Below, piece after piece: positions 1 through 8,730 of a stretch of 51,345 nt of DNA. The first letter of the stretch is position 1. Each line of letters opens with the position of its first letter. Origin of the DNA: Candidatus Sulfotelmatobacter sp. (lineage in GTDB: Bacteria > Acidobacteriota > Terriglobia > Terriglobales > Acidobacteriaceae); NCBI GenBank assembly GCA_030041475.1, contig JASHNU010000002.1:1-51345 (forward strand), read 5' to 3'. The notes beneath the pieces are model-generated. The model was not told the origin of the DNA. It saw nothing but the letters and a program-made list of their open reading frames with translations, and did not search any database. A program made the translations under genes and the position numbers.

Positions 1-600
1 CCGGACGTGCTGTCACACCCGGGGTGGCTCTTAGGCTACATGCGCGACGGAGGGCTGCCCGGGCTGCCTAACGTGATTATTCCGGGTAAAGGCCCGATGC
101 CGCTCGTGGATATTGTGGCAGCTCTGGCCGCGTCGACGGCGACGTGGGCAGATCTGAAATGGATTCGCGAGTTGTGGCGCGGACCGATCGTGATCAAAGG
201 CGTGCTCACCGCCGAGGACGGACGCCGCGCTGTCGATGAGGGCGCGGCCGCCATTTCGGTTTCCAATCATGGAGGGCGGCAACTCGATTGCGTTTCTTCG
301 TCGCTGCGCGCCTTGCCGGAAGTAGTGAAAGCGGTCGGAGACAAAACAGAAATTTTGATGGATGGCGGCGCTCGCCGCGGCACCGACGTGATCAAAGCGC
401 TGTGCCTGGGTGCGCGTGCTGTGATTTGCGGTCGCGCTTATGCTTACGGGCTAGCCGCCGCAGGCGAGGCTGGGGTTAATCGCGCCATCGAAATTCTGCG
501 CACCGATGTCGAACGAACGCTGCGACTGCTCGGCTGCCCGTCAGTCGCACAACTGGACCGCTCGTATGTGAATGTGCCCAAGAGCTGGGATGAGAACTGA
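1..600 (+). CDS. FMN-dependent alpha-hydroxy-acid oxidase/L-lactate dehydrogenase, C-terminal part
   Basis: The frame is open from the first base, so the gene begins upstream of the window and about 199 C-terminal codons are present. The family oxidises L-lactate, glycolate or related 2-hydroxy acids with FMN in a TIM barrel. Visible family motifs are the active-site block SNHGGRQLD, holding the catalytic His and substrate-binding Arg, the FMN phosphate-binding stretch DGGARRGTDVIKAL, and GRAYAYGLAAAGEAGV. The upstream lysine of the IKGV motif is also present. The end WDEN* matches a normal C-terminus. Substrate specificity cannot be read from this fragment. A larC gene 27 kb away is also connected with lactate chemistry, but the distance makes a functional link speculative. 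Confidence 0.9.
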   Translation, partial: PDVLSHPGWLLGYMRDGGLPGLPNVIIPGKGPMPLVDIVAALAASTATWADLKWIRELWRGPIVIKGVLTAEDGRRAVDEGAAAISVSNHGGRQLDCVSSSLRALPEVVKAVGDKTEILMDGGARRGTDVIKALCLGARAVICGRAYAYGLAAAGEAGVNRAIEILRTDVERTLRLLGCPSVAQLDRSYVNVPKSWDEN

Positions 601-677
601 TCTGAGCCCACCGCCTGAAAGCGCAGTCCGGCCGCGCGGAAGTCGGCACCCGAAGGCGTGCTGATACGAACCGATCC

Positions 678-2264
678 CTAAAACGCATTTCGGAACGCCC
701 AGAACAAGAATCCCGCCAGCACCATCGAGGCTGGCAAGGTCAGAACCCAGGCCATGCCCAAATTGCGGACTGTGGACCACTGCAATCCCGAATGATTCGC
801 GGCCATGGTGCCGGCGACTCCGGAGGAAAGCACGTGGGTGGTGCTGACAGGTAACCCGAATCCGTCGGCCGCGCCGATGGTGGCCATGGCTATGATTTCG
901 GCGGCCGCTCCCTGACCGTAGGTGAGATGTTCTTTGCCGATTTTCTCTCCAACCGTAATCACGATCCGCTTCCAGCCAACCATAGTGCCCAGCCCTAGCG
1001 CCATAGCTACGGCCACTTTCACCCAAGTGGGGATGAAGCGCGTGGCGTGGTCCACGTGTTTCTTGTAGTTATCCAGCACTGTCCAGTCGGCGGCAGTGAT
1101 CGAGGGCTGGTGGGTTTTCTTCATCAGGCGCAGCGCTTCGCTTACCAGGTACATATCGTTGCGGAAGTTGCGTACCTGGTCCTGCGGGACTTTCGCCATT
1201 TCTCCGAACACCGCGGTTTCGTTGCCGATATCGTTGACCAGCTGGCGCAGAGCCAGCATGGTGTTGGGCGTGAATTCCTTGGTGCGAATGTAGGTGGTGA
1301 CCTCGTCGCGATCATCGCCCACGACCGCATTCGCATTCACGTAGTTGGAAAGTGTATTCGCGGCCTGCTGCGATACGGCGATGAAGTCCTCGGAGTCTTT
1401 GTGAGAGATTGCATGATTCAGGGCGTAGGCCGTGGGCACAGTACCGACCAGGATGAGCATGATCAGTCCCATGCCCTTCTGCCCGTCGTTCGAGCCGTGA
1501 AAGAAACTGACGCCGGTGCAGGTGAGGACCAGCAAGCAGCGAATCCAGAACGGTGGCGGCTGAGTGCCTTCCGGGGCCGTGTACAGCTGCTTGTTCTTGA
1601 TGATGGCTTTCATGACCAGGAGTAGCATGTAGGCGAGAACGAAACCGAAGATCGGGGAAAGAAACAGCGACTTGCCCACATTGGCGGCCTGGCTCCAGTC
1701 CACGCCGCTGGTGCCGGTCTTTGCGGCCATGAGCTGGTTGGCAATGCCGACGCCGATGATGGAGCCAATCATGGTGTGGGAGCTGGAGGCGGGCAGGCCG
1801 AAATACCACGTGCCGAGGTTCCACAGGATGGCTGCAACCAGCAGGGCGAAGACCATGGCAAATCCGGCCTTGCTGCCGACCTGCAGAATCAGTTCGACCG
1901 GCAGCAGCGAGATGATGCCGAATGCCACCAGGCCGCTGGACGTCATGACGCCAAGGAAGTTCCAGAAGCCCGACCAGACCACGGCAATGTGTGGCTCCAG
2001 AGAGTGCGTATAAATGACGGTCGCGACAGCGTTGGCCGTGTCGTGGAAACCGTTGACGAATTCGAAACCCAGGGCCACCAACAGGGCAACGCCGAGCAGG
2101 ACGTAAGGGGTGATGGAGGCGGAGTGGACCGTGGAAAGGTCGCTGAGAAGGTGAAACGCGGCATAGGAGACGCCGATCACAAAGATGACGCCGAATCCGA
2201 CGACGCCGATCATCCCCGGGCGTCTGCTGAGCTTTTCCTGAATTGCTGGTGCCGCTGTGGCCAT
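678..2264 (-). CDS. PiT-family inorganic phosphate transporter
   Basis: A 528-residue integral membrane protein that should import phosphate by cation symport through the inner membrane. The two PiT signature repeats are visible: NGFHDTANAV near residue 71 in the N-terminal half, and FFHGSNDGQKGMG near residue 255, followed by the C-terminal GLPVSTTHVLSSGV motif. A soluble loop of roughly 130 residues (about 280-410) separates the two membrane halves, as in longer PiT proteins. The usual PhoU-like partner gene (DUF47) is not adjacent here. The gene stands alone: the hydroxy-acid oxidase converges on it from one side, and an inverted repeat lies between its start and the M16 gene that precedes it on the same strand. 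Confidence 0.93.
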   Translation of the reverse strand: MATAAPAIQEKLSRRPGMIGVVGFGVIFVIGVSYAAFHLLSDLSTVHSASITPYVLLGVALLVALGFEFVNGFHDTANAVATVIYTHSLEPHIAVVWSGFWNFLGVMTSSGLVAFGIISLLPVELILQVGSKAGFAMVFALLVAAILWNLGTWYFGLPASSSHTMIGSIIGVGIANQLMAAKTGTSGVDWSQAANVGKSLFLSPIFGFVLAYMLLLVMKAIIKNKQLYTAPEGTQPPPFWIRCLLVLTCTGVSFFHGSNDGQKGMGLIMLILVGTVPTAYALNHAISHKDSEDFIAVSQQAANTLSNYVNANAVVGDDRDEVTTYIRTKEFTPNTMLALRQLVNDIGNETAVFGEMAKVPQDQVRNFRNDMYLVSEALRLMKKTHQPSITAADWTVLDNYKKHVDHATRFIPTWVKVAVAMALGLGTMVGWKRIVITVGEKIGKEHLTYGQGAAAEIIAMATIGAADGFGLPVSTTHVLSSGVAGTMAANHSGLQWSTVRNLGMAWVLTLPASMVLAGFLFWAFRNAF

Positions 2265-2378
2265 ACTTATGCCCCCTGTTCTGTGTGGGATATCAATGTC
2301 AGATCGGAGGCAGCCCCGCCTCCGGTAAAGCCGCGACTATACCGGAGAATTGTTACGGGATTGTGAACACGGGGCGGG

Positions 2379-2443
2379 GGTAGTGGCTGAAAAGTGCGGG
2401 TGAGGCTACGGAAAGGGAGACATCGCACTTTTCAGGCACTACC
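2379..2443. repeat. Short inverted-repeat element with GGTAGTGG ends
   Basis: Two 20-base arms (2379-2398 and 2424-2443) are complementary at 19 of 20 positions and enclose a 25-base loop. The outer ends are GGTAGTGG and its near complement. The element lies in the 250-bp gap between the M16 stop and the PiT start. It could end transcription of the M16 operon, but no T-run follows on either strand. The outer bases resemble those of two longer elements at 37771-37964 and 50681-50883, so a dispersed repeat is more likely than a dedicated terminator. Confidence 0.6.
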
Positions 2444-2515
2444 GCGCGAAGCTAGTGGATCGAACCAGGACCAGCGGCTTTCTGCCGCCAGAGAACCGCC
2501 ACAGCCTTCCTGCGT

Positions 2516-4777
2516 TCAGCGTTGACCGGGCCCAGCCTCGCTGGCAGGTTTCTCGAACAGCTTCGCGTCCACCGTGGGGTTGATCTCAACTTTCTTGTAT
2601 TCCACCACGCTAGTCTCGTGGCCGTTCTGTTTGTTTTTGTGCATATGGGGCTGGGTCAAGCCGTCGGCTGCGCGCCAGTCGGAGAGATCCGTCTCGCCGT
2701 CAAACGGCCCTGCCGGGGCCGCGCCCTTGTATTTCTCGCGCAGGATGTAGCCAGTTTTTGGATCGACGTACCAGCGCACCCAGGGGATAGCACCGCCAAT
2801 GTCGAGGATCGCTGCGTCGACGTCACCGATTTTCTCCGTCCCGGCGGCGGTGAAGGTAAAGGCAGGATCGTCGGCGTGCGCGGCGATGTAGATGAGGTCG
2901 TGATGAAGCTGGGCGAGCATTTCGCTTTTCTGCGCCGGCGGCATGCTCTGCGATCCCATGTTGGCCATGGTCATGAAACCGGCGTTCGGAGCCGCGACGA
3001 GCGTCAGTAAGCCCTGCGGCGTTTGCACGTCCACGCGCATGCTGTCAGGAAAGGCGAGAGTCACGTCGATGGGAATCGGCGGCTCGCCGCCTTCGCTCTC
3101 AGTGAAGTTGACTTGCAGTGTTTTGACCGATTGCAGCTTGGGCAGGCCCCCCATGGCGGCGGCGACTTTGGCTACGAGGGCTTTGCCTTCTGCGTTCGAC
3201 GCCGCGGGTTTGGCTTCCTCTTTCTCGCCGGGCGGCGGAGGAATCGTGATGTCAATTTCCTTCACCGCACCGAGCGTTGACAGCGGCTTGTCGAAGTCCT
3301 TCGTGTTGCCGACGACCAGCACAGCCAGCTGGTCTTTGTGCATATATTTGGCGGCGACCCGGTTCACATCGGCGGCGGTGACCTTCTTGATCTCGGCCTG
3401 GTACTTGTCGAGCCAGTCGGGAGGATATCCGTAATATTCGTACACCATGCGCTCGCTGAGAATCTTGTCGGGCGAGTCGAGACGAAAGACGAAGGCGTTG
3501 AGGATGGCATCTTTGGCATGCTGGATCTCGTCATCGGTGATGGGACGACGGGCGAGGTCGTCAATGTCCTCGTATGCGGCCTGGATGGCTTCGATCGTGC
3601 TTTGGCTCTTGGTGCCGATCGCGATCTGCAGAATACCAGGATGGCCGAAATTAGTGCCAACACCGCCCCCAACGCCGTAGGCGAGACCGCGCTTGGTGCG
3701 AATGTCGTTGAACAGGCGCGAGGAGAATCCACCACCGAAGGCCTGGTTGAATACGCTGATGGCGTAATAGTCGGGATTGTCTCGCGTGGTGCCGAGTGTG
3801 ACCATGTGGATACTCGACTGATTCACGTCGTCTTTGGGAATGAGATAGTAGCCGGGTTTGGCGGGAGAGTATTGGATTTCGTTCTTGGGCAGTGACGGGC
3901 CTTTGGGCCACGAGTCGAAGGCGGCTCGCAGGCGCGCCTCCATGGCGGCGGAATCGAAGTCGCCGCTGATGCCGAGAATGATGTTGTTGGGGTGTACATA
4001 CTTGGCGTGCCAGTCGAGCAAGTCCAGGCGTGTGAGGGCGGCGACGGTCGCGTATTCGGGGACGCGGGCGTAGGGGTTCTCGGCGCCATACGCGAGCTTC
4101 ACGGACTCGCGCTGTGCGATTCCGCGCTCGTCATCATTGCGACGGGAGATGGCGTCGTAGGCGCCCTTTTGCGCGATATCGATTTTGTCAGCGCGGAATT
4201 CCGGATTCTGAAGCACGTCGACGAATACTTTGAAAACGTCATCGAGATCGCCCTTCAGGCAAGAAAAGCTGATGGTAGTGGAGTCCGGGCCGGGGCCCGT
4301 TTCAACTTTGGCGGCCCGCACTTCGAGAAAGTCGTCGAGTTCGTCTCCAGTTTGTGACTTCGTGCCGCCCGTGCGCCACACTTCGCCGTAAATATCGACC
4401 AGGCCGATCTTGGCAGCGGGCTCATTGACGGAGCCGCCGCGAATGCGCGCTACGGCGTCAATCAGCGGCAGTTCATGATCTTCCTGCAGGAAGATCACCA
4501 TGCCGTTGGAAAGTTCGACGCGCCTGGGCTGCTGCGGCTTGAAGGCAGGCAGCTGCGGAATCGGGATCTGCTTCCAGGTTTTTTCCCCGGATCCGGCGCT
4601 CGACGTGGTTTGCGCGGAAGCTGGCGGAAAACTGATGCACGCAATGCCCAGGAAAATGGCAAGAGTGCGGATAACGACGGCAATGCCGCCGAGCTTCGCT
4701 CGGCCCGACAGCCGAGGGCGGCTGTCCCTACACGCGCATTGCGGGAGGCGAATGTCGCGGCGTGGGTTAAGGAGCAT
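2516..4777 (-). CDS. M16-family peptidase homologue without zinc motif, with C-terminal extension
   Basis: About 753 residues, exported by a signal peptide (hydrophobic run TLAIFLGIACISF ending ASAQ). It has two M16 half-domains. The position of the HxxEH zinc motif reads GLVDIYGEVWRTGG, so it should be catalytically inactive. The substrate-binding R/Y block of the second half (IRTKRGLAYGVGGGVG) is kept. After residue 530 a further domain of about 200 residues follows that looks like a LolA/outer-membrane-lipoprotein-sorting type fold; this is a tentative call. The ATG at 4777 overlaps the TGA of the upstream active M16 gene by one base, and a GTG at 4780 is also possible, so the two are translationally coupled and probably form a heterodimer. 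The first 45 residues are unusual because part of them is encoded by a palindromic repeat (4694-4732). No other ATG, GTG or TTG was found before the hydrophobic core. Confidence 0.88.
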   Translation of the reverse strand: MLLNPRRDIRLPQCACRDSRPRLSGRAKLGGIAVVIRTLAIFLGIACISFPPASAQTTSSAGSGEKTWKQIPIPQLPAFKPQQPRRVELSNGMVIFLQEDHELPLIDAVARIRGGSVNEPAAKIGLVDIYGEVWRTGGTKSQTGDELDDFLEVRAAKVETGPGPDSTTISFSCLKGDLDDVFKVFVDVLQNPEFRADKIDIAQKGAYDAISRRNDDERGIAQRESVKLAYGAENPYARVPEYATVAALTRLDLLDWHAKYVHPNNIILGISGDFDSAAMEARLRAAFDSWPKGPSLPKNEIQYSPAKPGYYLIPKDDVNQSSIHMVTLGTTRDNPDYYAISVFNQAFGGGFSSRLFNDIRTKRGLAYGVGGGVGTNFGHPGILQIAIGTKSQSTIEAIQAAYEDIDDLARRPITDDEIQHAKDAILNAFVFRLDSPDKILSERMVYEYYGYPPDWLDKYQAEIKKVTAADVNRVAAKYMHKDQLAVLVVGNTKDFDKPLSTLGAVKEIDITIPPPPGEKEEAKPAASNAEGKALVAKVAAAMGGLPKLQSVKTLQVNFTESEGGEPPIPIDVTLAFPDSMRVDVQTPQGLLTLVAAPNAGFMTMANMGSQSMPPAQKSEMLAQLHHDLIYIAAHADDPAFTFTAAGTEKIGDVDAAILDIGGAIPWVRWYVDPKTGYILREKYKGAAPAGPFDGETDLSDWRAADGLTQPHMHKNKQNGHETSVVEYKKVEINPTVDAKLFEKPASEAGPGQR
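4694..4732. repeat. 39-bp palindromic repeat, copy 1 (inside the M16 gene)
   Basis: The 39 bases from CTTCGCTCGG to GTCCCTACA recur at 31111-31149 with one difference. The core forms a hairpin with arms GACAGCC and GGCTGTC. This copy lies within the 5' coding part of the M16 homologue and is translated in frame, on the minus strand, into an Arg-rich stretch ahead of the signal-peptide core. The other copy is intergenic. This pattern fits a REP-like mobile palindromic unit. Confidence 0.8.
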
Positions 4778-6333
4778 CACTGCGCACCTCCCTGACCGCC
4801 TGAGTTGTCTGGAGATTGTTCTCCTGGAGATGCACCTCCGCCGGCTTTTTCGATCACCCCGACGGTGCGGTTGGTATCGACAAAAACTTCGTTGGCGATG
4901 CGCCGGATGTCCGCCTTCGACACCTGATCGATGCGATCGACCGAGCGGAACAATTCGCGCCAGTCGCCATACCGCGTCTGATAAGTCGCGAGTTGCGTGG
5001 CCAGGCCTTCGTTGTCGGCCAGGCCGCGAATCAGGTTCGCCTTCGCTCGCGTCTTGATCATTTTGAGTTCGTCGTCGGTAATGTCTTCTTTCTTAAGGTG
5101 GTCGATTTCCGCGTGGATCGCGTCGCCCATTTCCGCGGGCGTATGTCCGGGCAAGGGCACGGCGATAAAAGCGAACAGATGCGGATACTTCACGCCGGGG
5201 TATCCTGTGAACCCTTCGGCGTCGGAAGCAATCTTCTTGTCGCGCACCAACGCACGGTAGAGACGCGACGTGCGCCCCTCCGACAGCAGGTCACTGATGG
5301 CATCGAACACGGCGTCATCTTTGCTGCGGTAATCGGGGCGGTGATAGCCCTCGATGTAGAGCGGCTGCGTCCGTTCTTTCAGCACAACTTTGCGCTCGGA
5401 GTTCTGCGGCGGCTCGGTGGTAGTGGTCTCGTCGGGCTGCGGACGCGCGGGCAGGCGGCCAAAATATTTTTCGAGCATCGGCATGGCCTGCGCCACCTTT
5501 AGATCGCCGACAACCGCGACCACCATGTTCGCGGGCACGTAATACTTGTCGAAGAATTTCTGTGCTTCGGTGGCTGAGAACGTGTTGAGATCGGACATCC
5601 AGCCCACCGTCGGCCTATGGTAGGGATGTGCCGCAAACGCCTCCTCTGTGAACTGCTCGAGCAGGCGTCCGAACGGATTGCTGTCGGTGCGCATGCGGCG
5701 CTCTTCAATCACCACGTTGCGTTCTTTGTAGAACTCCCGCAGCACGGGATGCAGGAAGCGCTCCGATTCGAGATAGGCCCATAGCTCCAGGCGGTTTTCC
5801 GGGAACGAATAGTGATACGCGGTTTCGTCGTAGTTGGTGAAGGCGTTCATGCCCTCGCCGCCGTTCTGCTCGACGATTTTGCCGAATTCATTGCTCACGA
5901 CATATTTGTCGGCTTCGGCGATGGCATCCTTCCACGCCTTTTCGAGTTGCTGAAGCTTGGCTTGATCGGCCGCCACTCCCTTGTCGCGTTCGGCGATGTA
6001 GACGGCGTAAGCGGTCTCGACCTTGGCGAGTGCGGGCTTTTCAGCGGCGTAGTCCTTGGTGCCGATCTGGTCGGTGCCTTTGAAAGCCATGTGCTCGAAC
6101 ATGTGGGCGAGTCCGGTTGCGCGCATGGGATCCTGCGCGGAGCCGGCGTCGACGAGCGTGAAGAAAGAGAAGACCGGGGCTTCTGGACGCTCACAGATGA
6201 TCAGCGTCAAGCCGTTCGCGAGTTTCTTCACACTGATGCGCTTCTCAAAAGATGCGACGTCCTGGGCGAAGGCGAGGGAGGAAAGCGCGAGCAAGAGTGC
6301 TATGAGAGAACGATGTATGAAACGGGGACTCAT
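4777..6333 (-). CDS. M16-family zinc metallopeptidase (insulinase-like), active-type
   Basis: 518 residues with a signal peptide (LIALLLALSSLAFAQ). The zinc motif HMFEH lies at residues 77-81, and the third ligand is expected in VVIEERRMRTD near residue 210, so this subunit carries the catalytic site. Between them is a charged, probably coiled insertion (about 95-150) that is longer than in minimal M16B enzymes. The second M16 half runs to about residue 490, followed by a Gly/Ser/Gln-rich tail. It is the first gene of a two-gene unit with the zinc-less homologue downstream (TGATG overlap), the usual layout of M16B alpha/beta pairs. It is likely periplasmic and degrades peptides; its substrate is unknown. 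Confidence 0.93.
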   Translation of the reverse strand: MSPRFIHRSLIALLLALSSLAFAQDVASFEKRISVKKLANGLTLIICERPEAPVFSFFTLVDAGSAQDPMRATGLAHMFEHMAFKGTDQIGTKDYAAEKPALAKVETAYAVYIAERDKGVAADQAKLQQLEKAWKDAIAEADKYVVSNEFGKIVEQNGGEGMNAFTNYDETAYHYSFPENRLELWAYLESERFLHPVLREFYKERNVVIEERRMRTDSNPFGRLLEQFTEEAFAAHPYHRPTVGWMSDLNTFSATEAQKFFDKYYVPANMVVAVVGDLKVAQAMPMLEKYFGRLPARPQPDETTTTEPPQNSERKVVLKERTQPLYIEGYHRPDYRSKDDAVFDAISDLLSEGRTSRLYRALVRDKKIASDAEGFTGYPGVKYPHLFAFIAVPLPGHTPAEMGDAIHAEIDHLKKEDITDDELKMIKTRAKANLIRGLADNEGLATQLATYQTRYGDWRELFRSVDRIDQVSKADIRRIANEVFVDTNRTVGVIEKAGGGASPGEQSPDNSGGQGGAQ

Positions 6334-6484
6334 GGGACTAATGACCTCCGCGGCTGGCTTCGCTCGCCTCCGGCTGAAGCCGGGAGACCTGCGGAGCCTG
6401 CGCTTTGCTTGTTGGACGGACTCACAGGGCAGAAGCTTGAAAGTACGTGGGAAGAAGTGGCGTTGTCAAACGAAGAGTCTGTCT

Positions 6485-6781
6485 TCATCCGCCCGCAATT
6501 GCGCCCAGCACGATGAATGGCTCCTTGCCGGATGCGACGGCATCGGGGAGCGGGGCATCTGGTGGATCGTGGGTAAGGTCCTGCTCGCAGGCAAAAAAGC
6601 GCAAAAACGGGCGCCGCTGGAGCGTCGCGTGATCGCGAATGGCGCCGCGTAGCATGGGATAGCGCGCTTCGAGCGCGTCAAGGACCGAGCGCCGCGTGAC
6701 GGGCGCAGCGACTTCGAGTTCAACCTCGCCCTGAACGACAGCCAGCGTGCGCAAATGAGGCGGGAGGATGATACGGATCAT
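6485..6781 (-). CDS. MoaD/ThiS-family small sulfur-carrier-like protein
   Basis: A 98-residue beta-grasp protein ending in ...GAIAGG. The terminal Gly-Gly is the part that sulfur carriers of the MoaD/ThiS type have adenylated and thiocarboxylated. The start [13 protein letters not shown] and the block [16 protein letters not shown] are typical of MoaD. No MoaE, MoeB, ThiG or ThiF gene lies nearby, so the role in molybdopterin or thiamine synthesis is not established. The next genes upstream on the same strand are an HdeD-like membrane protein and a BNR propeller protein. I recall MoaD-like genes next to BNR propeller genes in other genomes, which would suggest a specific but unexplained pairing. 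Confidence 0.75.
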   Translation of the reverse strand: MIRIILPPHLRTLAVVQGEVELEVAAPVTRRSVLDALEARYPMLRGAIRDHATLQRRPFLRFFACEQDLTHDPPDAPLPDAVASGKEPFIVLGAIAGG

Positions 6782-6806
6782 GGGATCAAGAGGTGTTTGC
6801 GTCTCA

Positions 6807-6827
6807 AGGGGACAGACTGTTTCCCCT
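6807..6827. repeat. Small hairpin between hdeD-like and moaD-like genes
   Basis: AGGGGA (6807-6812) and TCCCCT (6822-6827) form a six-base stem around a nine-base loop. The sequence GGGGACAGACTG resembles common REP-type units in other bacteria. No T-run follows on the minus strand, so a terminator function is weakly supported. Confidence 0.4.
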
Positions 6828-6857
6828 AGCTTAGATTCTCGACGTGTGCAGCGGCAA

Positions 6858-7415
6858 CTACGCTGTCACGGCTGTCGCGGCCTTGCGCACCGTCAACGAC
6901 AGCATCACTCGCGTTATGCCGCTGACGATCATGCTCGCTCCGACCAGGGTGCCGATCGCCCAGGCCGCGCTCGACGGCCATTGCATGTAAATCATGACGC
7001 CGAGCACTAGGGTGATGATGCCATCGACCAGAAACATGCTCGATCCCGGCAGGGACCGCAGATTGAAAAATAGAACAATATCGAAGACGCCTTCCAGCAG
7101 GAACAGCGACGCCAGCAGCAGAGTGAGCGACACCACTCCCAGCACCGGATGGGTGAACAGGTACACGCTGAAGACGAGATAAGCGAGTCCGACCAGCACC
7201 TTCCAGATCAGGCTGCCGGCGCCATGTGCGCGGAACCCGAGGATCAGGTGAACCACACCGGCAAGGAAGATGAGCCAGGCGACAAGAATGTTCACTGCGA
7301 CCGCGGCAACGAAAGGCATTGCCACCGCCACCAGGCCGAAGATCATCAGTAACACTCCCCAGATGATGGATGCGGTTGAGGCTTGACGCACAAGATCAGT
7401 CGGGGTCTGCGCCAT
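6858..7415 (-). CDS. HdeD-like membrane protein
   Basis: 185 residues, almost entirely hydrophobic with about six membrane helices. It has the family pattern of [20 protein letters not shown] at the start, three repeated helix pairs, and [19 protein letters not shown] near residue 130. HdeD proteins are inner-membrane proteins linked to acid resistance in enteric bacteria; their biochemical role is unknown. The 63-bp gap to the upstream BNR gene on the same strand suggests co-transcription with it and possibly with the moaD-like gene downstream. Nothing in the gene itself shows acid regulation. Confidence 0.85.
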   Translation of the reverse strand: MAQTPTDLVRQASTASIIWGVLLMIFGLVAVAMPFVAAVAVNILVAWLIFLAGVVHLILGFRAHGAGSLIWKVLVGLAYLVFSVYLFTHPVLGVVSLTLLLASLFLLEGVFDIVLFFNLRSLPGSSMFLVDGIITLVLGVMIYMQWPSSAAWAIGTLVGASMIVSGITRVMLSLTVRKAATAVTA

Positions 7416-7478
7416 AGGGACCTCCTCGATGGCACGGAGTCTAACGCAGAAAATGCAAGAAAGCCAATCGGCCAGCTC

Positions 7479-8660
7479 TCACGCCAGCGTTTGCACTTCT
7501 ACCGAAAGCACTGCGGGCAAATCGCGGACAATCGCATTCCACGAATCGCCGGCGTCCGCCGAGCAGTAGACTTGGCCTCCGGTTGTGCCGAAGTAGACGC
7601 CGCACTTGTCGAGCTGGTCGACGGCCATGGCGTCGCGCAGAATGTTGACGTAGCAGTCTTTTTGAGGTAAACCGCGGCTGAGTGGTTCCCATTCGTTTCC
7701 GCCGGTGCGGCTGCGATAGACGCGCAGCTTGCCTTCGTGCACGTAGTGTTCGCCGTCGCTCTTGATGGGGACCACGTAGATCGTCTCCGGCTCGTGCGTG
7801 TGTACGTCAATCACGAATCCGAAATCGGTGGGCAGGTTGCCGCTGACTTTGTTCCACTGCTCGCCGGCGTCGTCGGAGCGCATCACGTGCCAGTGCTTCT
7901 GCATAAAGAGCACACCGGGGCGCGACGGATTCATGGCGATGTGGTGCACGCAGTGTCCAACCTCGGCGGTGGGATTGGGAATGTACTGCGAGTACAGGCC
8001 TTTGTTGATGGGCTTCCAGGTGTTGCCGCCATCGTCCGTGCGGAAAGCTCCCGCGGCCGAAATAGCAATGTACATACGCTTGGGATCGCTGGGATCGAGA
8101 AGGATGGTGTGCAGGCACATGCCTCCGGCGCCCGGCTGCCACTTGGGGCCGGTGCCGTGGCCGCGCAGGCCGGGCAGTTCGTGCCAGTTCTCGCCGCCGT
8201 CGGTCGAGCGGAACATAGCTGCGTCTTCGACTCCGGCGTATACCGTGTCGGGATCCGTAAGAGAGGGCTCGAGGTGCCAGACGCGCTTGAATTCCCAAGG
8301 ATGCTGCGTGCCGTCATACCACTGGTGCGTGGTCAGCGGTTTGCCGGTCGCGGGCGAAATATCGTAAACGAATTTGTTGCTCGCGGCCTTGGGTGGGCCG
8401 GGAGCGGGATTTTCGCCGGGAGGCGTGCCGGGCTGGTGCCAGGTTGTGCCGCCGTCATCGGAACGCTGAATGATCTGGCCGAACCATCCGCTGGTTTGCG
8501 AGGCGTAGATGCGGTTCGGGTCGGCGGGCGATCCCTTGAGGTGGTAAAGCTCCCATCCGGCAAAGTGCGGCCCGCTGATCTCCCACTGTTCGCGCTTACC
8601 GTCGGAAGTGAGAATGAATGCGCCTTTGCGCGTGCCCACCAGAACTCGAACTTTGCTCAT
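7479..8660 (-). CDS. BNR/sialidase-type beta-propeller protein
   Basis: 393 residues from the preferred ATG at 8660, which opens [15 protein letters not shown]; a start at 8702 would add 14 unlike residues. It contains several Asp-box (BNR) repeats of the type S-x-D-x-G-x-x-[41 protein letters not shown] and [10 protein letters not shown]. These repeats mark blades of a six- or seven-bladed propeller. It has no signal peptide, so it should be cytoplasmic. The family is often annotated as exo-alpha-sialidase or VPS10-like, but the catalytic set of true sialidases is not evident, and enzymatic activity is doubtful. It lies upstream of the hdeD-like and moaD-like genes. Confidence 0.85.
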   Translation of the reverse strand: MSKVRVLVGTRKGAFILTSDGKREQWEISGPHFAGWELYHLKGSPADPNRIYASQTSGWFGQIIQRSDDGGTTWHQPGTPPGENPAPGPPKAASNKFVYDISPATGKPLTTHQWYDGTQHPWEFKRVWHLEPSLTDPDTVYAGVEDAAMFRSTDGGENWHELPGLRGHGTGPKWQPGAGGMCLHTILLDPSDPKRMYIAISAAGAFRTDDGGNTWKPINKGLYSQYIPNPTAEVGHCVHHIAMNPSRPGVLFMQKHWHVMRSDDAGEQWNKVSGNLPTDFGFVIDVHTHEPETIYVVPIKSDGEHYVHEGKLRVYRSRTGGNEWEPLSRGLPQKDCYVNILRDAMAVDQLDKCGVYFGTTGGQVYCSADAGDSWNAIVRDLPAVLSVEVQTLA

Positions 8661-8730
8661 GCTGTGCCTCGTGTTCGAAAGGAACTTTCGATAAGGATGC
8701 ACTCAGCGGCGGCTTCGATGCCTGCAACTC

